11,618 nucleotides of DNA from Comamonadaceae bacterium. Its GTDB lineage: Bacteria; Pseudomonadota; Gammaproteobacteria; Burkholderiales; Burkholderiaceae_C. The stretch covers positions 1-11,618 of the forward strand of contig CANHKH010000060.1 in NCBI GenBank assembly GCA_947460165.1, given 5' to 3'. The translations under genes and the position numbers were made by a program. A model generated the notes under the pieces. It was not told the DNA's origin, did no database searches, and worked only from the letters and a program-made list of their open reading frames with translations. This document shows, piece by piece, positions 5,789 through 11,618 of this stretch. Numbering within the stretch: position 1 is the first letter of the stretch; each line of letters begins with the position of its first letter.

Positions 5789-7603
5789 ATGTCCAAGGTC
5801 TCCATCGCCTCCCAAATGCGTTCCCACTACTGCGGTCTGGTCACCGACGAGCTGCTGGGCCAGACCGTCACCTTGTGCGGTTGGGTCAACCGCCGCCGCG
5901 ACCATGGTGGCGTGATTTTTGTGGACCTGCGCGACCGCGAAGGCTATGTGCAAGTGGTGTGCGACCCCGACCGCGCGCAAATGTTTGCGGTGGCTGAAGA
6001 CCTGCGCAACGAGTTTTGCATCCAGGTCAAGGGCTTGGTGCGCCAGCGCCCCGAGGGCACGGAAAACACCGGCCTGAAAAGCGGCAAGATCGAGGTGCTT
6101 TGCCACGAACTGGTGGTGCTCAACCCCAGCGTCACGCCGCCCTTCCAGCTCGACGACGACAACCTGTCTGAGACCACCCGCCTGACCCACCGCGTGCTGG
6201 ACCTGCGCCGCCCCTACATGCAAAACAACCTCATGCTGCGCTACCGCGTGGCCATGGAGACGCGCAAATTCCTGGACGCCAATGGCTTTATTGACATTGA
6301 AACCCCCATGCTCACCAAGAGCACCCCCGAGGGCGCGCGCGACTACTTGGTGCCCAGCCGCGTGCACGACGGCCACTTTTTTGCGCTGCCGCAGTCGCCC
6401 CAGCTGTTCAAGCAGCTGCTCATGGTGGCCGGCTTTGACCGCTACTACCAAATCACCAAGTGCTTCCGCGACGAAGACCTGCGCGCCGACCGCCAGCCCG
6501 AATTCACGCAAATCGACATTGAAACCTCCTTCATGGGGGAGCAAGACATACGCGACATGTTCCAGGGCATGATCGCCAGCATCTTCCAAACCACCATGGG
6601 CGTGGACCTGGGGGACTTTCCCGTCATGCCCTACAGCGAAGCCATGCACCGCTTTGGCTCGGACAAGCCCGACCTGCGCGTGAACCTCGAATTCACCGAG
6701 CTCACCGAGTTCATGAAAGACGTGGACTTCAAGGTCTTCAGCGGCCCCGCCACCACCCCCGGCGGGCGCGTGGTCGCCCTGCGCGTGCCCGGCGGCGCCG
6801 CGATGAGCCGCGGCGAGATTGACGGCTTCACCGAGTTTGTCAAGATCTACGGCGCCAAGGGCCTGGCTTGGATCAAGGTCAACGACGCAGCCAAGGGCCG
6901 GGAAGGTCTGCAAAGCCCCATCGTCAAAAACATCCACGACGCGGCTTTGGCCGAGATCGTCCAACGCACGGGCGCGCAAAGCGGCGACCTGCTCTTCTTT
7001 GGCGCTGACAAGGCCAAGGTCGTCAACGACAGCATAGGCGCGCTGCGCCTGAAAGTCGGCCACAGCGAGTTTGGCAAAAAAACGGGACTCTTTACCAAAG
7101 GCTGGAAGCCGCTGTGGGTGGTGGACTTTCCCATGTTCGAGCACGACGAAGAAGGCCAGCGCTGGAGCGCGGTGCACCACCCCTTCACCGCCCCCAAAGA
7201 CGGCCATGAAGACTACATGGACAGCGACCCTGGCCGCTGCATCGCCAAAGCCTACGACATGGTGCTCAACGGCTGGGAGTTGGGTGGCGGCTCAGTGCGC
7301 ATTCACCGCGCCGAGGTGCAAAGCAAGGTGTTCTCGGCCCTCAAAATCGGCCCCGAAGAAGCCCAGCAAAAATTCGGTTTCCTGCTTGATGCCCTGCAAT
7401 ACGGCGCCCCCCCCCACGGCGGCCTGGCCTTTGGCCTGGACCGCTTGGTCACGCTCATGACGGGCGCCGACTCCATCCGCGACGTGATTGCCTTTCCCAA
7501 AACCCAGCGCGCCCAAGACCTGCTCACCCAGGCCCCCGGCCCGGTCGATGAAAAGCAGCTGCGCGAATTGCATATTCGCTTGCGCAACGTGGCGGTGGTT
7601 TAA
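5789..7603 (+). CDS. aspS: Aspartyl-tRNA synthetase, probably non-discriminating (tRNA-Asp/Asn)
   Basis: The product has 604 residues from ATG 5789. GTG 5783 is two codons earlier, and ATG 5816 (MRSHYCGLV) is the alternative nearest to most homologues. No clear ribosome site decides between them. Domains in order are the OB-fold anticodon domain (about 10-115), motif 1 around FLDANGFIDIETPMLTKS (161-178), motif 2 FRDEDLRADRQPEFTQIDIE (226-245), the bacterial GAD insertion (about 285-420), and motif 3 with GAPPHGGLAFGLDRL (539-553). It attaches aspartate to tRNA in the cytoplasm. His39 in NRRRDHGG and Gly90 in RPEG match residues near 31 and 82 that mark non-discriminating enzymes, which also make Asp-tRNA-Asn for GatCAB. 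The gene follows DUF502 by 64 bases and probably shares its transcript. Enzyme identity is certain; specificity is inferred. Confidence 0.97.
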   Translation: MSKVSIASQMRSHYCGLVTDELLGQTVTLCGWVNRRRDHGGVIFVDLRDREGYVQVVCDPDRAQMFAVAEDLRNEFCIQVKGLVRQRPEGTENTGLKSGKIEVLCHELVVLNPSVTPPFQLDDDNLSETTRLTHRVLDLRRPYMQNNLMLRYRVAMETRKFLDANGFIDIETPMLTKSTPEGARDYLVPSRVHDGHFFALPQSPQLFKQLLMVAGFDRYYQITKCFRDEDLRADRQPEFTQIDIETSFMGEQDIRDMFQGMIASIFQTTMGVDLGDFPVMPYSEAMHRFGSDKPDLRVNLEFTELTEFMKDVDFKVFSGPATTPGGRVVALRVPGGAAMSRGEIDGFTEFVKIYGAKGLAWIKVNDAAKGREGLQSPIVKNIHDAALAEIVQRTGAQSGDLLFFGADKAKVVNDSIGALRLKVGHSEFGKKTGLFTKGWKPLWVVDFPMFEHDEEGQRWSAVHHPFTAPKDGHEDYMDSDPGRCIAKAYDMVLNGWELGGGSVRIHRAEVQSKVFSALKIGPEEAQQKFGFLLDALQYGAPPHGGLAFGLDRLVTLMTGADSIRDVIAFPKTQRAQDLLTQAPGPVDEKQLRELHIRLRNVAVV

Positions 7604-7626
7604 GGCGCCAAGGGGAGCCAGCCAAG

Positions 7627-7674
7627 CCTCATTTCGGGCATCAGGCGGCTGCTTCACGCCTGACCTCGATGAGG
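7627..7674 (+). other. Long imperfect hairpin downstream of aspS
   Basis: Nested complementary segments span 48 bases, starting 24 bases after the aspS stop. They are CCTCAT (7627-7632) with ATGAGG (7669-7674), CGGG (7635-7638) with CTCG (7665-7668, one G-U), and TCAGGCG (7641-7647) with CGCCTGA (7657-7663). A nine-base loop closes the structure, giving about 17 pairs. No T-tract follows, so it is not a standard intrinsic terminator. It could stabilise the aspS 3' end, pause polymerase, or be one copy of a dispersed palindromic repeat. Confidence 0.5.
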
Positions 7675-7797
7675 GTGTGAACCTGCGATTATTTCAAATT
7701 AATATGAAGATCTAGGTGCATTTCAAGCCAGCTGCATTGATCTGAGCCTACCTATTTTCGTTACACCGGATTTTTACCCGGGCTGCTCTGGCGCAAG
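7675..7797. other. Intergenic stretch with no recognised gene
   Basis: This lies between the aspS 3' hairpin and the terminator of the minus-strand outer-membrane gene. It is more AT-rich than the flanking genes. It contains a short double direct repeat (GATCT at 7709 and 7739, TGCATT at 7717 and 7733). I see no reading frame, tRNA or clear promoter in it. Confidence 0.4.
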
Positions 7798-7821
7798 AAA
7801 AAAGCCGCACAAGGGCGGCTT
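7798..7821 (-). terminator. Intrinsic terminator of the outer-membrane protein gene
   Basis: On the minus strand AAGCCGC pairs with GCGGCTT (7802-7808 with 7815-7821, six-base loop), and a run of six T follows (plus-strand A at 7798-7803). It lies 23 bases downstream of the stop of the minus-strand gene at 7845. It is a textbook Rho-independent terminator for that strand only; the plus strand has no T-run after the stem. Confidence 0.88.
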
Positions 7822-7844
7822 AGATTGCTTGATAAGCAGGCGAC

Positions 7845-8381
7845 TCAGAATTTGAATCCGACACCGACTGTCCACCCGTTGGCTTTACCGCCATTTTTAT
7901 TGATGTAGCTCATGTAGTCGGCGCTGACCGAGTAGTTCGAAGTGATGGCGTATCTCAGGCCAGCACCGTAGGATGAGCTGCTTTCACTGCCCGATTCGGA
8001 GTATCCTGGAGAAGAAGATTTGATCTTCATGTCCGCAAACCCGAGCCGCGCAAATACTTCAAAGGCATCGCTCAATTTCATTTTTGGCTTAAGGTATATC
8101 CCTGTAACGCTATCAATCTTAATATTGACTGTAGGAACTGTTCTGCCATTGAGACTGACGTCCGAATCACTCAACCCAAAGGCCAGCATGCCCTCAAGGG
8201 CCAGGTTGGGATGAAGCTCATACCCGACCAAGCCTCGGACAGCCGAAGGCGAAGTTTTAATCTTGTCGCCTGAGTCCTTTATGGTGATGGTTGTTGGTGC
8301 ATAACCAACTTCTGCCGAGAATTGCGCTTGTGCGCCAGTGCAAGCAATAGCCACAGCCGAAGCAAACATCAATTTTTTCAT
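7845..8381 (-). CDS. Small outer-membrane beta-barrel protein
   Basis: The product has 178 residues from the ATG at 8381-8379. The frame extends 18 codons further, but this start has an AGGA Shine-Dalgarno six bases before it (plus 8388-8391) and begins the signal peptide MKKLMFASAVAIACTGAQAQ (1-20), probably cleaved after AQA. The mature part shows alternating strands such as SAEVGYAP, LVGYELHPNLALEGMLAFGL, FEVFARLGFADMKI, YGAGLRYAITSNYSVSADYM and the terminal VGVGFKF ending in Phe. This fits an eight-strand OmpA/opacity-type barrel (outer membrane beta-barrel domain). A Ser-rich loop (SSSPGYSESGSESSSS) separates two strands. The ligand or role is unknown. Codons are clearly more A/T-ended than in neighbouring genes, suggesting a different origin. 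It has its own terminator and lies opposite to its neighbours. Confidence 0.85.
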   Translation of the reverse strand: MKKLMFASAVAIACTGAQAQFSAEVGYAPTTITIKDSGDKIKTSPSAVRGLVGYELHPNLALEGMLAFGLSDSDVSLNGRTVPTVNIKIDSVTGIYLKPKMKLSDAFEVFARLGFADMKIKSSSPGYSESGSESSSSYGAGLRYAITSNYSVSADYMSYINKNGGKANGWTVGVGFKF

Positions 8382-8387
8382 TGAATT

Positions 8388-8391
8388 TCCT
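8388..8391 (-). promoter_or_regulatory. Ribosome binding site deciding the start of the beta-barrel gene
   Basis: Minus-strand AGGA, in the context TTAGGAAATTCAATG, lies six bases before the start codon at 8381. It favours this start over the longer frame beginning at 8435, which would also bury the signal peptide. Confidence 0.75.
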
Positions 8392-8435
8392 AAGAGGTAA
8401 AAAAGGAAATACATGCTAAGAGAAAAAAATCGCAA

Positions 8436-8518
8436 TAAAAGTAAAGAATTGTATTTTTAACTTACTTGATTACTTTATTTGAGGTGTAGCTCGACCCGGC
8501 AACAGGCTGCGGCGTCTT
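8436..8518 (-). promoter_or_regulatory. AT-rich upstream region of the beta-barrel gene, with possible -10
   Basis: This gap is strikingly AT-rich between 8400 and 8480. On the minus strand TACAAT (plus 8448-8453) is a five-of-six -10 match, but no good -35 sits 16-18 bases upstream. Plus-strand AAAGTAA (8438-8444) and TTACTTT (8470-8476) form a seven-base inverted repeat flanking that box. The beta-barrel gene promoter is probably here, but the exact boxes are uncertain. Confidence 0.35.
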
Positions 8519-8773
8519 TCAGCGCTCGTTGCCCGACTGCAGCGTAGCCAACATGGCCACCACCTCTATGGCCATCAGCCGTGCTTGTCTTGATCGAGCC
8601 AGCAGTTCTCTGTCGCTGCCAATGAAAGCCCCATGCACGCTCTGCATGTTGCTGCTGCCCAGGCCCTTCTGGTCGGCTCGACTTTTGACATTGATGTGGG
8701 CAATGCCTGCCTGCACCACAGTCTGCAACTCTTCCTCTTGCCTCACGCCGTCTTGCTTGAACTCGTCATTCAT
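8519..8773 (-). CDS. Hypothetical protein of 84 residues
   Basis: I do not recognise this product. It begins MNDEFKQDGVRQEEELQ and ends LMAIEVVAMLATLQSGNER. It is mainly hydrophilic, probably helical, and has no cysteine, signal peptide or membrane segment. Codon use looks like real coding (no rare runs, ordinary charged composition), whereas the overlapping plus-strand frames give Cys/Ser/Pro-rich sequence typical of shadows. No Shine-Dalgarno precedes the ATG at 8773, which weakens the call. It lies upstream of the beta-barrel gene on the same strand and starts only 23 bases from the divergent nudB start. A weak resemblance of QAGIAHINVK to the Killing trait/RebB family was considered but is not convincing. 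It may be a small lineage-specific gene or a remnant. Confidence 0.45.
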   Translation of the reverse strand: MNDEFKQDGVRQEEELQTVVQAGIAHINVKSRADQKGLGSSNMQSVHGAFIGSDRELLARSRQARLMAIEVVAMLATLQSGNER

Positions 8774-8796
8774 AAAAGTAAGACATACTTAAAAAT

Positions 8797-9276
8797 GTGT
8801 ACCAGCCTCCCCCCACGACCGCCTTCAAAATCCCCCGCTCCGTGCTGGTGGTCATCCATACCCCCGATGCCCAAGTCTTGCTCATTGAGCGCGCCGGCCA
8901 GCCCGGGTTTTGGCAAAGCGTGACGGGTTCGCTGGACTTTGAAGACGAGCCTTTTGCGCAGGCCGCTCAGCGTGAGGTGGAGGAAGAAACCGGCATTGCG
9001 GCGCCGCTGGCCGCCTTGGTCGACTGGCAGCTGAGCAACACTTACGAGATTTACCCCGCCTGGCGCCACCGCTATGCGCCTGGGGTGGTGCACAACACCG
9101 AGCAGCTGTTCAGCCTGTGCGTGCCGGCCGGCACGCCGGTGCGCTTGAGTGCGCGTGAGCACCAAGCTTGGCAGTGGCTGGACTGGCGGGCAGCGGCCTA
9201 TGCATGCTTTTCGGCCTCCAACGCCGAGGCCATTCTTTGGCTGCCCAGGTTTTACACCGCACCACCTGCCGCTTGA
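8797..9276 (+). CDS. nudB: Dihydroneopterin triphosphate pyrophosphatase (Nudix)
   Basis: The product has 159 residues. NudB removes pyrophosphate from dihydroneopterin triphosphate, an early step of folate synthesis. The Nudix box is visible at residues 44-67: GSLDFEDE followed by REVEEETGI, with the metal-binding glutamates at 60, 63 and 64. The first spacer is one residue longer than the classical consensus, as I recall for other betaproteobacterial NudB proteins. KIPRSVLVVIH (11-21), GFWQSVTGSLD (37-47) and YEIYPAWRHRYAPGVVHNTE (83-102) match the NudB subfamily rather than general Nudix enzymes. The only start after the in-frame TAA at 8779 is GTG 8797, with no Shine-Dalgarno. An ATG at 8795 overlaps it in another frame. 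clsB follows after nine bases. The subfamily call is good; substrate is inferred from family. Confidence 0.88.
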   Translation: MYQPPPTTAFKIPRSVLVVIHTPDAQVLLIERAGQPGFWQSVTGSLDFEDEPFAQAAQREVEEETGIAAPLAALVDWQLSNTYEIYPAWRHRYAPGVVHNTEQLFSLCVPAGTPVRLSAREHQAWQWLDWRAAAYACFSASNAEAILWLPRFYTAPPAA

Positions 9277-9285
9277 GGCGCTGGC

Positions 9286-10653
9286 GTGCAAAATCGTGTT
9301 GTCGCCATGCCGCGCCTGCGGCGCACTGCCGAGCCGACCTTGCCCCCGACCGTGAACGACACCCCCACCGATTTGACCGCGCCCGCGCAGGCCTTTGAGC
9401 TGCTGCAGGGGGGGCGCGAGTTTTTTCCAGCGCTCATCCGTGCGCTGGACGCCGCCCGCGCCTGTGTGCAGCTGGAAACCTATGTGTTTGACCTCCATGG
9501 CGCAGGCGCTGAGGTGGCCCAGGCCCTGATGCGCGCGGCCCGCCGAGGCCTGACGGTGCAGGTGCTGGTGGACGGGGTGGGCTCTGAGCCGCTGGAGGCA
9601 ACCTGGCAGCAGCAGCTGGCCCAGGCGGGTGTGCAGTGGCAGGTCTACCTGCCGGTGCGCGGCACCTGGGGCAAGCTGCGCTTGTTGCTGGTGCCCGGCC
9701 GCTGGCGGCGGCTGCACCGCAAGCTGTGCGTGATTGACCAGCAACTGCTTTTTTGCGGCGGCATCAATGTGCTGGACGACCACTACGACCCCAACCACGG
9801 CCAGCTGGCCGCGCCGCGCTTTGACTTCACGGTGCAGGTGAGCGGTGCAGTGGCCAGGCAGGCCGCTGACGCCATGGCCAGCCTGTGGTGGCGCTTGCAG
9901 GCCGGGGACAGTGTGCGACACCGGCAATTGGCGCAGGCCTGGGACGCCGTGCGCGAAGCTGGTCAGCTGGCCCGGGGGGGCGCAGACTGGCGAGGGCCAG
10001 CGGGCAGGTCAGGGCAGGGACAAGGCCATGGCCGTGACGAGAAGCCCAAGCCCCCTGGCCGAGCGGGCGCCGCCCCAGTCAGCCGCGCTTGGTTGGTCTT
10101 GCGCGACAACCTGCGCCACCGCAAGGACATAGAGCGCGCTTACCGCCGCGCTATAGGCCGGGCGCGGCAGGAGGTGCTGATCGCCAATGCCTACTTTTTA
10201 CCGGGCGGGCGCCTCAAGCGCGCGCTGGTGCAGGCGGCCCGCCGGGGCGTCAAGGTCACGCTGCTGCTGCAAGGGCGCTACGAATACTTCATGCAGTTCC
10301 ACGCCGTGCGATCGGTCTACCAAGCACTGCTGGAGGCGGGCGTGGACATTCACGAGTACGAAACCAGTTTTTTGCACGCCAAGGTGGCGGTGATCGACGG
10401 GCATTGGGCCACGGTGGGCTCGTCCAACCTGGACCCCTTGAGCCTGTTGCTGGCCCGAGAGGCCAACGTGGTGGTGGAAGACCGCGCCTTTGCCGCCACC
10501 TTGCGCGCCCGCCTGGTGGCGGCCATGGCCAGCCATGGCCGCCAAGTCGAGCCCGACGCGCACGGCAGCCGGCCCTGGCGCCAGCGTTTTTTAGACCAAC
10601 TGGCCTACCGCCTCATGCGCCTGGCTTTGCGGGTGACCGGACACCGCTACTGA
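9286..10653 (+). CDS. clsB: Cardiolipin synthase B-like, phospholipase D family
   Basis: The product has 455 residues if the GTG at 9286 is used. GAGG at 9275-9278 supports it, and ATG 9307 is the alternative. It has two PLD domains. HKD motif 1 is HRKLCVID (H144, K146, D151) followed by GGINVLDDHYD. HKD motif 2 is HAKVAVID (H364, K366, D371) followed by TVGSSNLDPLS. Both catalytic sets are intact. Such enzymes transfer phosphatidyl groups at the inner membrane face to make cardiolipin. The absence of N-terminal membrane helices and the AFELLQGGREFFPALIRALD opening (residues 36-55) fit ClsB rather than ClsA. Residues 229-265, between the domains, are a Gly/Arg/Lys/Pro-rich linker of low complexity. 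It lies nine bases after nudB and one base before the exonuclease gene. A related phospholipase or transferase role cannot be excluded. Confidence 0.87.
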   Translation: MQNRVVAMPRLRRTAEPTLPPTVNDTPTDLTAPAQAFELLQGGREFFPALIRALDAARACVQLETYVFDLHGAGAEVAQALMRAARRGLTVQVLVDGVGSEPLEATWQQQLAQAGVQWQVYLPVRGTWGKLRLLLVPGRWRRLHRKLCVIDQQLLFCGGINVLDDHYDPNHGQLAAPRFDFTVQVSGAVARQAADAMASLWWRLQAGDSVRHRQLAQAWDAVREAGQLARGGADWRGPAGRSGQGQGHGRDEKPKPPGRAGAAPVSRAWLVLRDNLRHRKDIERAYRRAIGRARQEVLIANAYFLPGGRLKRALVQAARRGVKVTLLLQGRYEYFMQFHAVRSVYQALLEAGVDIHEYETSFLHAKVAVIDGHWATVGSSNLDPLSLLLAREANVVVEDRAFAATLRARLVAAMASHGRQVEPDAHGSRPWRQRFLDQLAYRLMRLALRVTGHRY

Positions 10654-10654
10654 C

Positions 10655-11618
10655 ATGCCGCAAGCAGGTGATTTGATCGTGCAGCGCCCCGAGGGCTTGT
10701 ACTGCCCTGCGGGCGACTTTTACATCGATCCCTGGCGGCCGGTGCACCGCGCCGTCATCACGCACGCCCATGCCGACCACGCCCGGCCTGGCCACGGCCA
10801 CTACCTGGCCGCCGCCCCCGGCGAGGGCGTGCTGCGCGCCCGCTTGGGCGACATCTCGCTGCAAAGCCTGGCCTATGGCGAGCGCATCGTGCACCACGGG
10901 GTGGCGCTGTCTTTGCACCCGGCCGGCCATGTGCTGGGCTCGGCCCAGGTGCGGCTGGCCCATGGCGGCCAGGTGTGGGTGGCCAGCGGCGACTACAAAG
11001 TGGCGCCCGACGCCACCTGCACGCCTTTTGAGCCAGTGCGCTGCCATGTGTTCATCACCGAGTCCACCTTTGGCCTGCCCATTTACCGCTGGCGGCCAGA
11101 TGCAGAACTGTTTGCCGGCATCAACGCCTGGTGGGCAGGCAACGCGGCGCAGGGCCGGGTGAGCCTGCTCATGGCCTACAGCTTTGGCAAGGCGCAGCGC
11201 CTGCTCAGCGGGCTGGACGCGGCCGTGGCGCCCCTCTTGGTGCACCCGGCCGTGGCCGCCTTGAACACGGCTTACTTGGCCGAAGGCGTGCGCCTGCCCC
11301 CCACCCAGCCCTGGAGCGCCTGGGGCACGCACGCTCAGGCGCAGCAAGCGGGCCTGGCCGGGGCCTTGGTGCTGTGCCCGCCCAATGCGGTGACGCCCGC
11401 GCTGCGGCGCCGCCTGGGCGACAGCTCTGACGCCTTTGCCAGCGGCTGGATGCAGTTGCGCGGCGCGCGCCGCCGGGCGGGCTACGACAGAGGCTTTGCC
11501 CTGAGCGACCACGCCGACTGGCCCGGCCTGCACGCGGCCATCGCGGCCACCGGGGCCCAGCGCGTCATCGTCACCCACGGCAGCGTGGCGGTGATGGTGC
11601 GACACCTGCAAGAGCAGG
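10655..11618 (+). CDS. Ligase-associated DNA exonuclease (metallo-beta-lactamase fold), 3' partial
   Basis: The frame is open from ATG 10655 to the window edge, giving 321 complete codons and no stop, so a scan for complete reading frames would miss it. The metallo-beta-lactamase/beta-CASP motifs are present: HAHADH (37-42), PAGHVLGSAQ with H91, SGDYK with D113, ESTFG (136-140), SDHADW (284-289) and VTHG with H308. The opening LIVQRPEGLYCPAGDFYIDPW fits the ligase-associated exonuclease family, an SNM1/Pso2-like group (shown here as two parts: LIVQRPEGLYCP and AGDFYIDPW). In other bacteria this nuclease is encoded with an ATP-dependent DNA ligase, an Lhr-type helicase and a metallophosphoesterase and acts in DNA repair. 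One base separates it from the clsB stop (TGACATG), suggesting translational coupling. Only a short C-terminal part should be missing. Confidence 0.92.
   Translation, partial: MPQAGDLIVQRPEGLYCPAGDFYIDPWRPVHRAVITHAHADHARPGHGHYLAAAPGEGVLRARLGDISLQSLAYGERIVHHGVALSLHPAGHVLGSAQVRLAHGGQVWVASGDYKVAPDATCTPFEPVRCHVFITESTFGLPIYRWRPDAELFAGINAWWAGNAAQGRVSLLMAYSFGKAQRLLSGLDAAVAPLLVHPAVAALNTAYLAEGVRLPPTQPWSAWGTHAQAQQAGLAGALVLCPPNAVTPALRRRLGDSSDAFASGWMQLRGARRRAGYDRGFALSDHADWPGLHAAIAATGAQRVIVTHGSVAVMVRHLQEQ

Noticed and set aside
5678..7207. Long minus-strand open frame (509 codons) opposite aspS
   Set aside because: It mirrors the aspS codon pattern and shows no family motif or ribosome site; it is a GC-driven shadow.
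7709..7743. Short direct repeats GATCT and TGCATT downstream of aspS, considered as insertion-site duplication
   Set aside because: The copies are only five and six bases, closely spaced, and do not bracket the accessory genes.
8529..8792. Plus-strand frame of 87 codons overlapping the hypothetical gene
   Set aside because: Its product is Cys/Ser/Pro/Leu-rich, with no ribosome site, and the minus-strand frame has a more protein-like composition.
8770..9927. Minus-strand open frame (385 codons) opposite nudB and clsB
   Set aside because: Antisense to intact Nudix and HKD motifs, with no recognisable content.
10613..11611. Minus-strand open frame (332 codons) at the right edge
   Set aside because: The opposite strand carries an intact metallo-beta-lactamase nuclease with all motifs, so this frame is a shadow.

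Overview
The window is GC-rich chromosomal DNA that is almost fully coding. It looks like a betaproteobacterium of the order Burkholderiales, most likely near the Comamonadaceae. This rests on the gene order (FAD/Fe-S oxidoreductase, DUF971, ubiE, Tim44-like gene, ubiJ, ubiB), on a NudB with an extended Nudix spacing, and on protein wording recognised from that group. No database search was run, so the genus is not assigned.

Positions 1-4638, all on the plus strand, hold the 3' end of a large FAD/Fe-S oxidoreductase, a DUF971 gene, and the ubiquinone genes ubiE, ubiJ and ubiB. A Tim44-like membrane protein gene sits between ubiE and ubiJ. UbiE does the C-methylation step. UbiJ and UbiB are accessory factors of the ubiquinone-synthesis complex. 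ubiJ and ubiB overlap by four bases. A perfect 13-bp inverted repeat brackets the ubiJ start codon and is the most striking non-coding signal in the window.

Positions 4639-7603 hold a second plus-strand unit: a promoter-like TATAAT, a structured leader with a terminator-like hairpin, an FmdB-type zinc-ribbon gene, a DUF502 membrane protein gene overlapping it by one base, and aspS. The aspartyl-tRNA synthetase carries His and Gly at the two positions linked to non-discriminating enzymes that also charge tRNA-Asn.

Positions 7604-8796 look like an accessory insertion. They hold a visibly more AT-rich minus-strand outer-membrane beta-barrel gene with its own Shine-Dalgarno site and a clear intrinsic terminator, plus an unrecognised 84-codon minus-strand reading frame. 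This stretch separates aspS from nudB, which I recall as often adjacent in related bacteria.

Positions 8797-11618, plus strand, hold nudB (folate pathway), a two-HKD phospholipase D family gene most like clsB (cardiolipin synthesis), and the first 321 codons of a metallo-beta-lactamase-fold ligase-associated DNA exonuclease, cut by the window edge. They are tightly packed and probably co-transcribed. The exonuclease suggests that a bacterial repair cluster (ATP-dependent ligase, Lhr-type helicase, phosphoesterase) continues to the right.

I saw no tRNA, rRNA, CRISPR array, insertion sequence or phage gene. I did not find a clear new multi-gene system. The best leads are the hairpin at ubiJ, the possible attenuator before fmdB, and the small accessory block between aspS and nudB.
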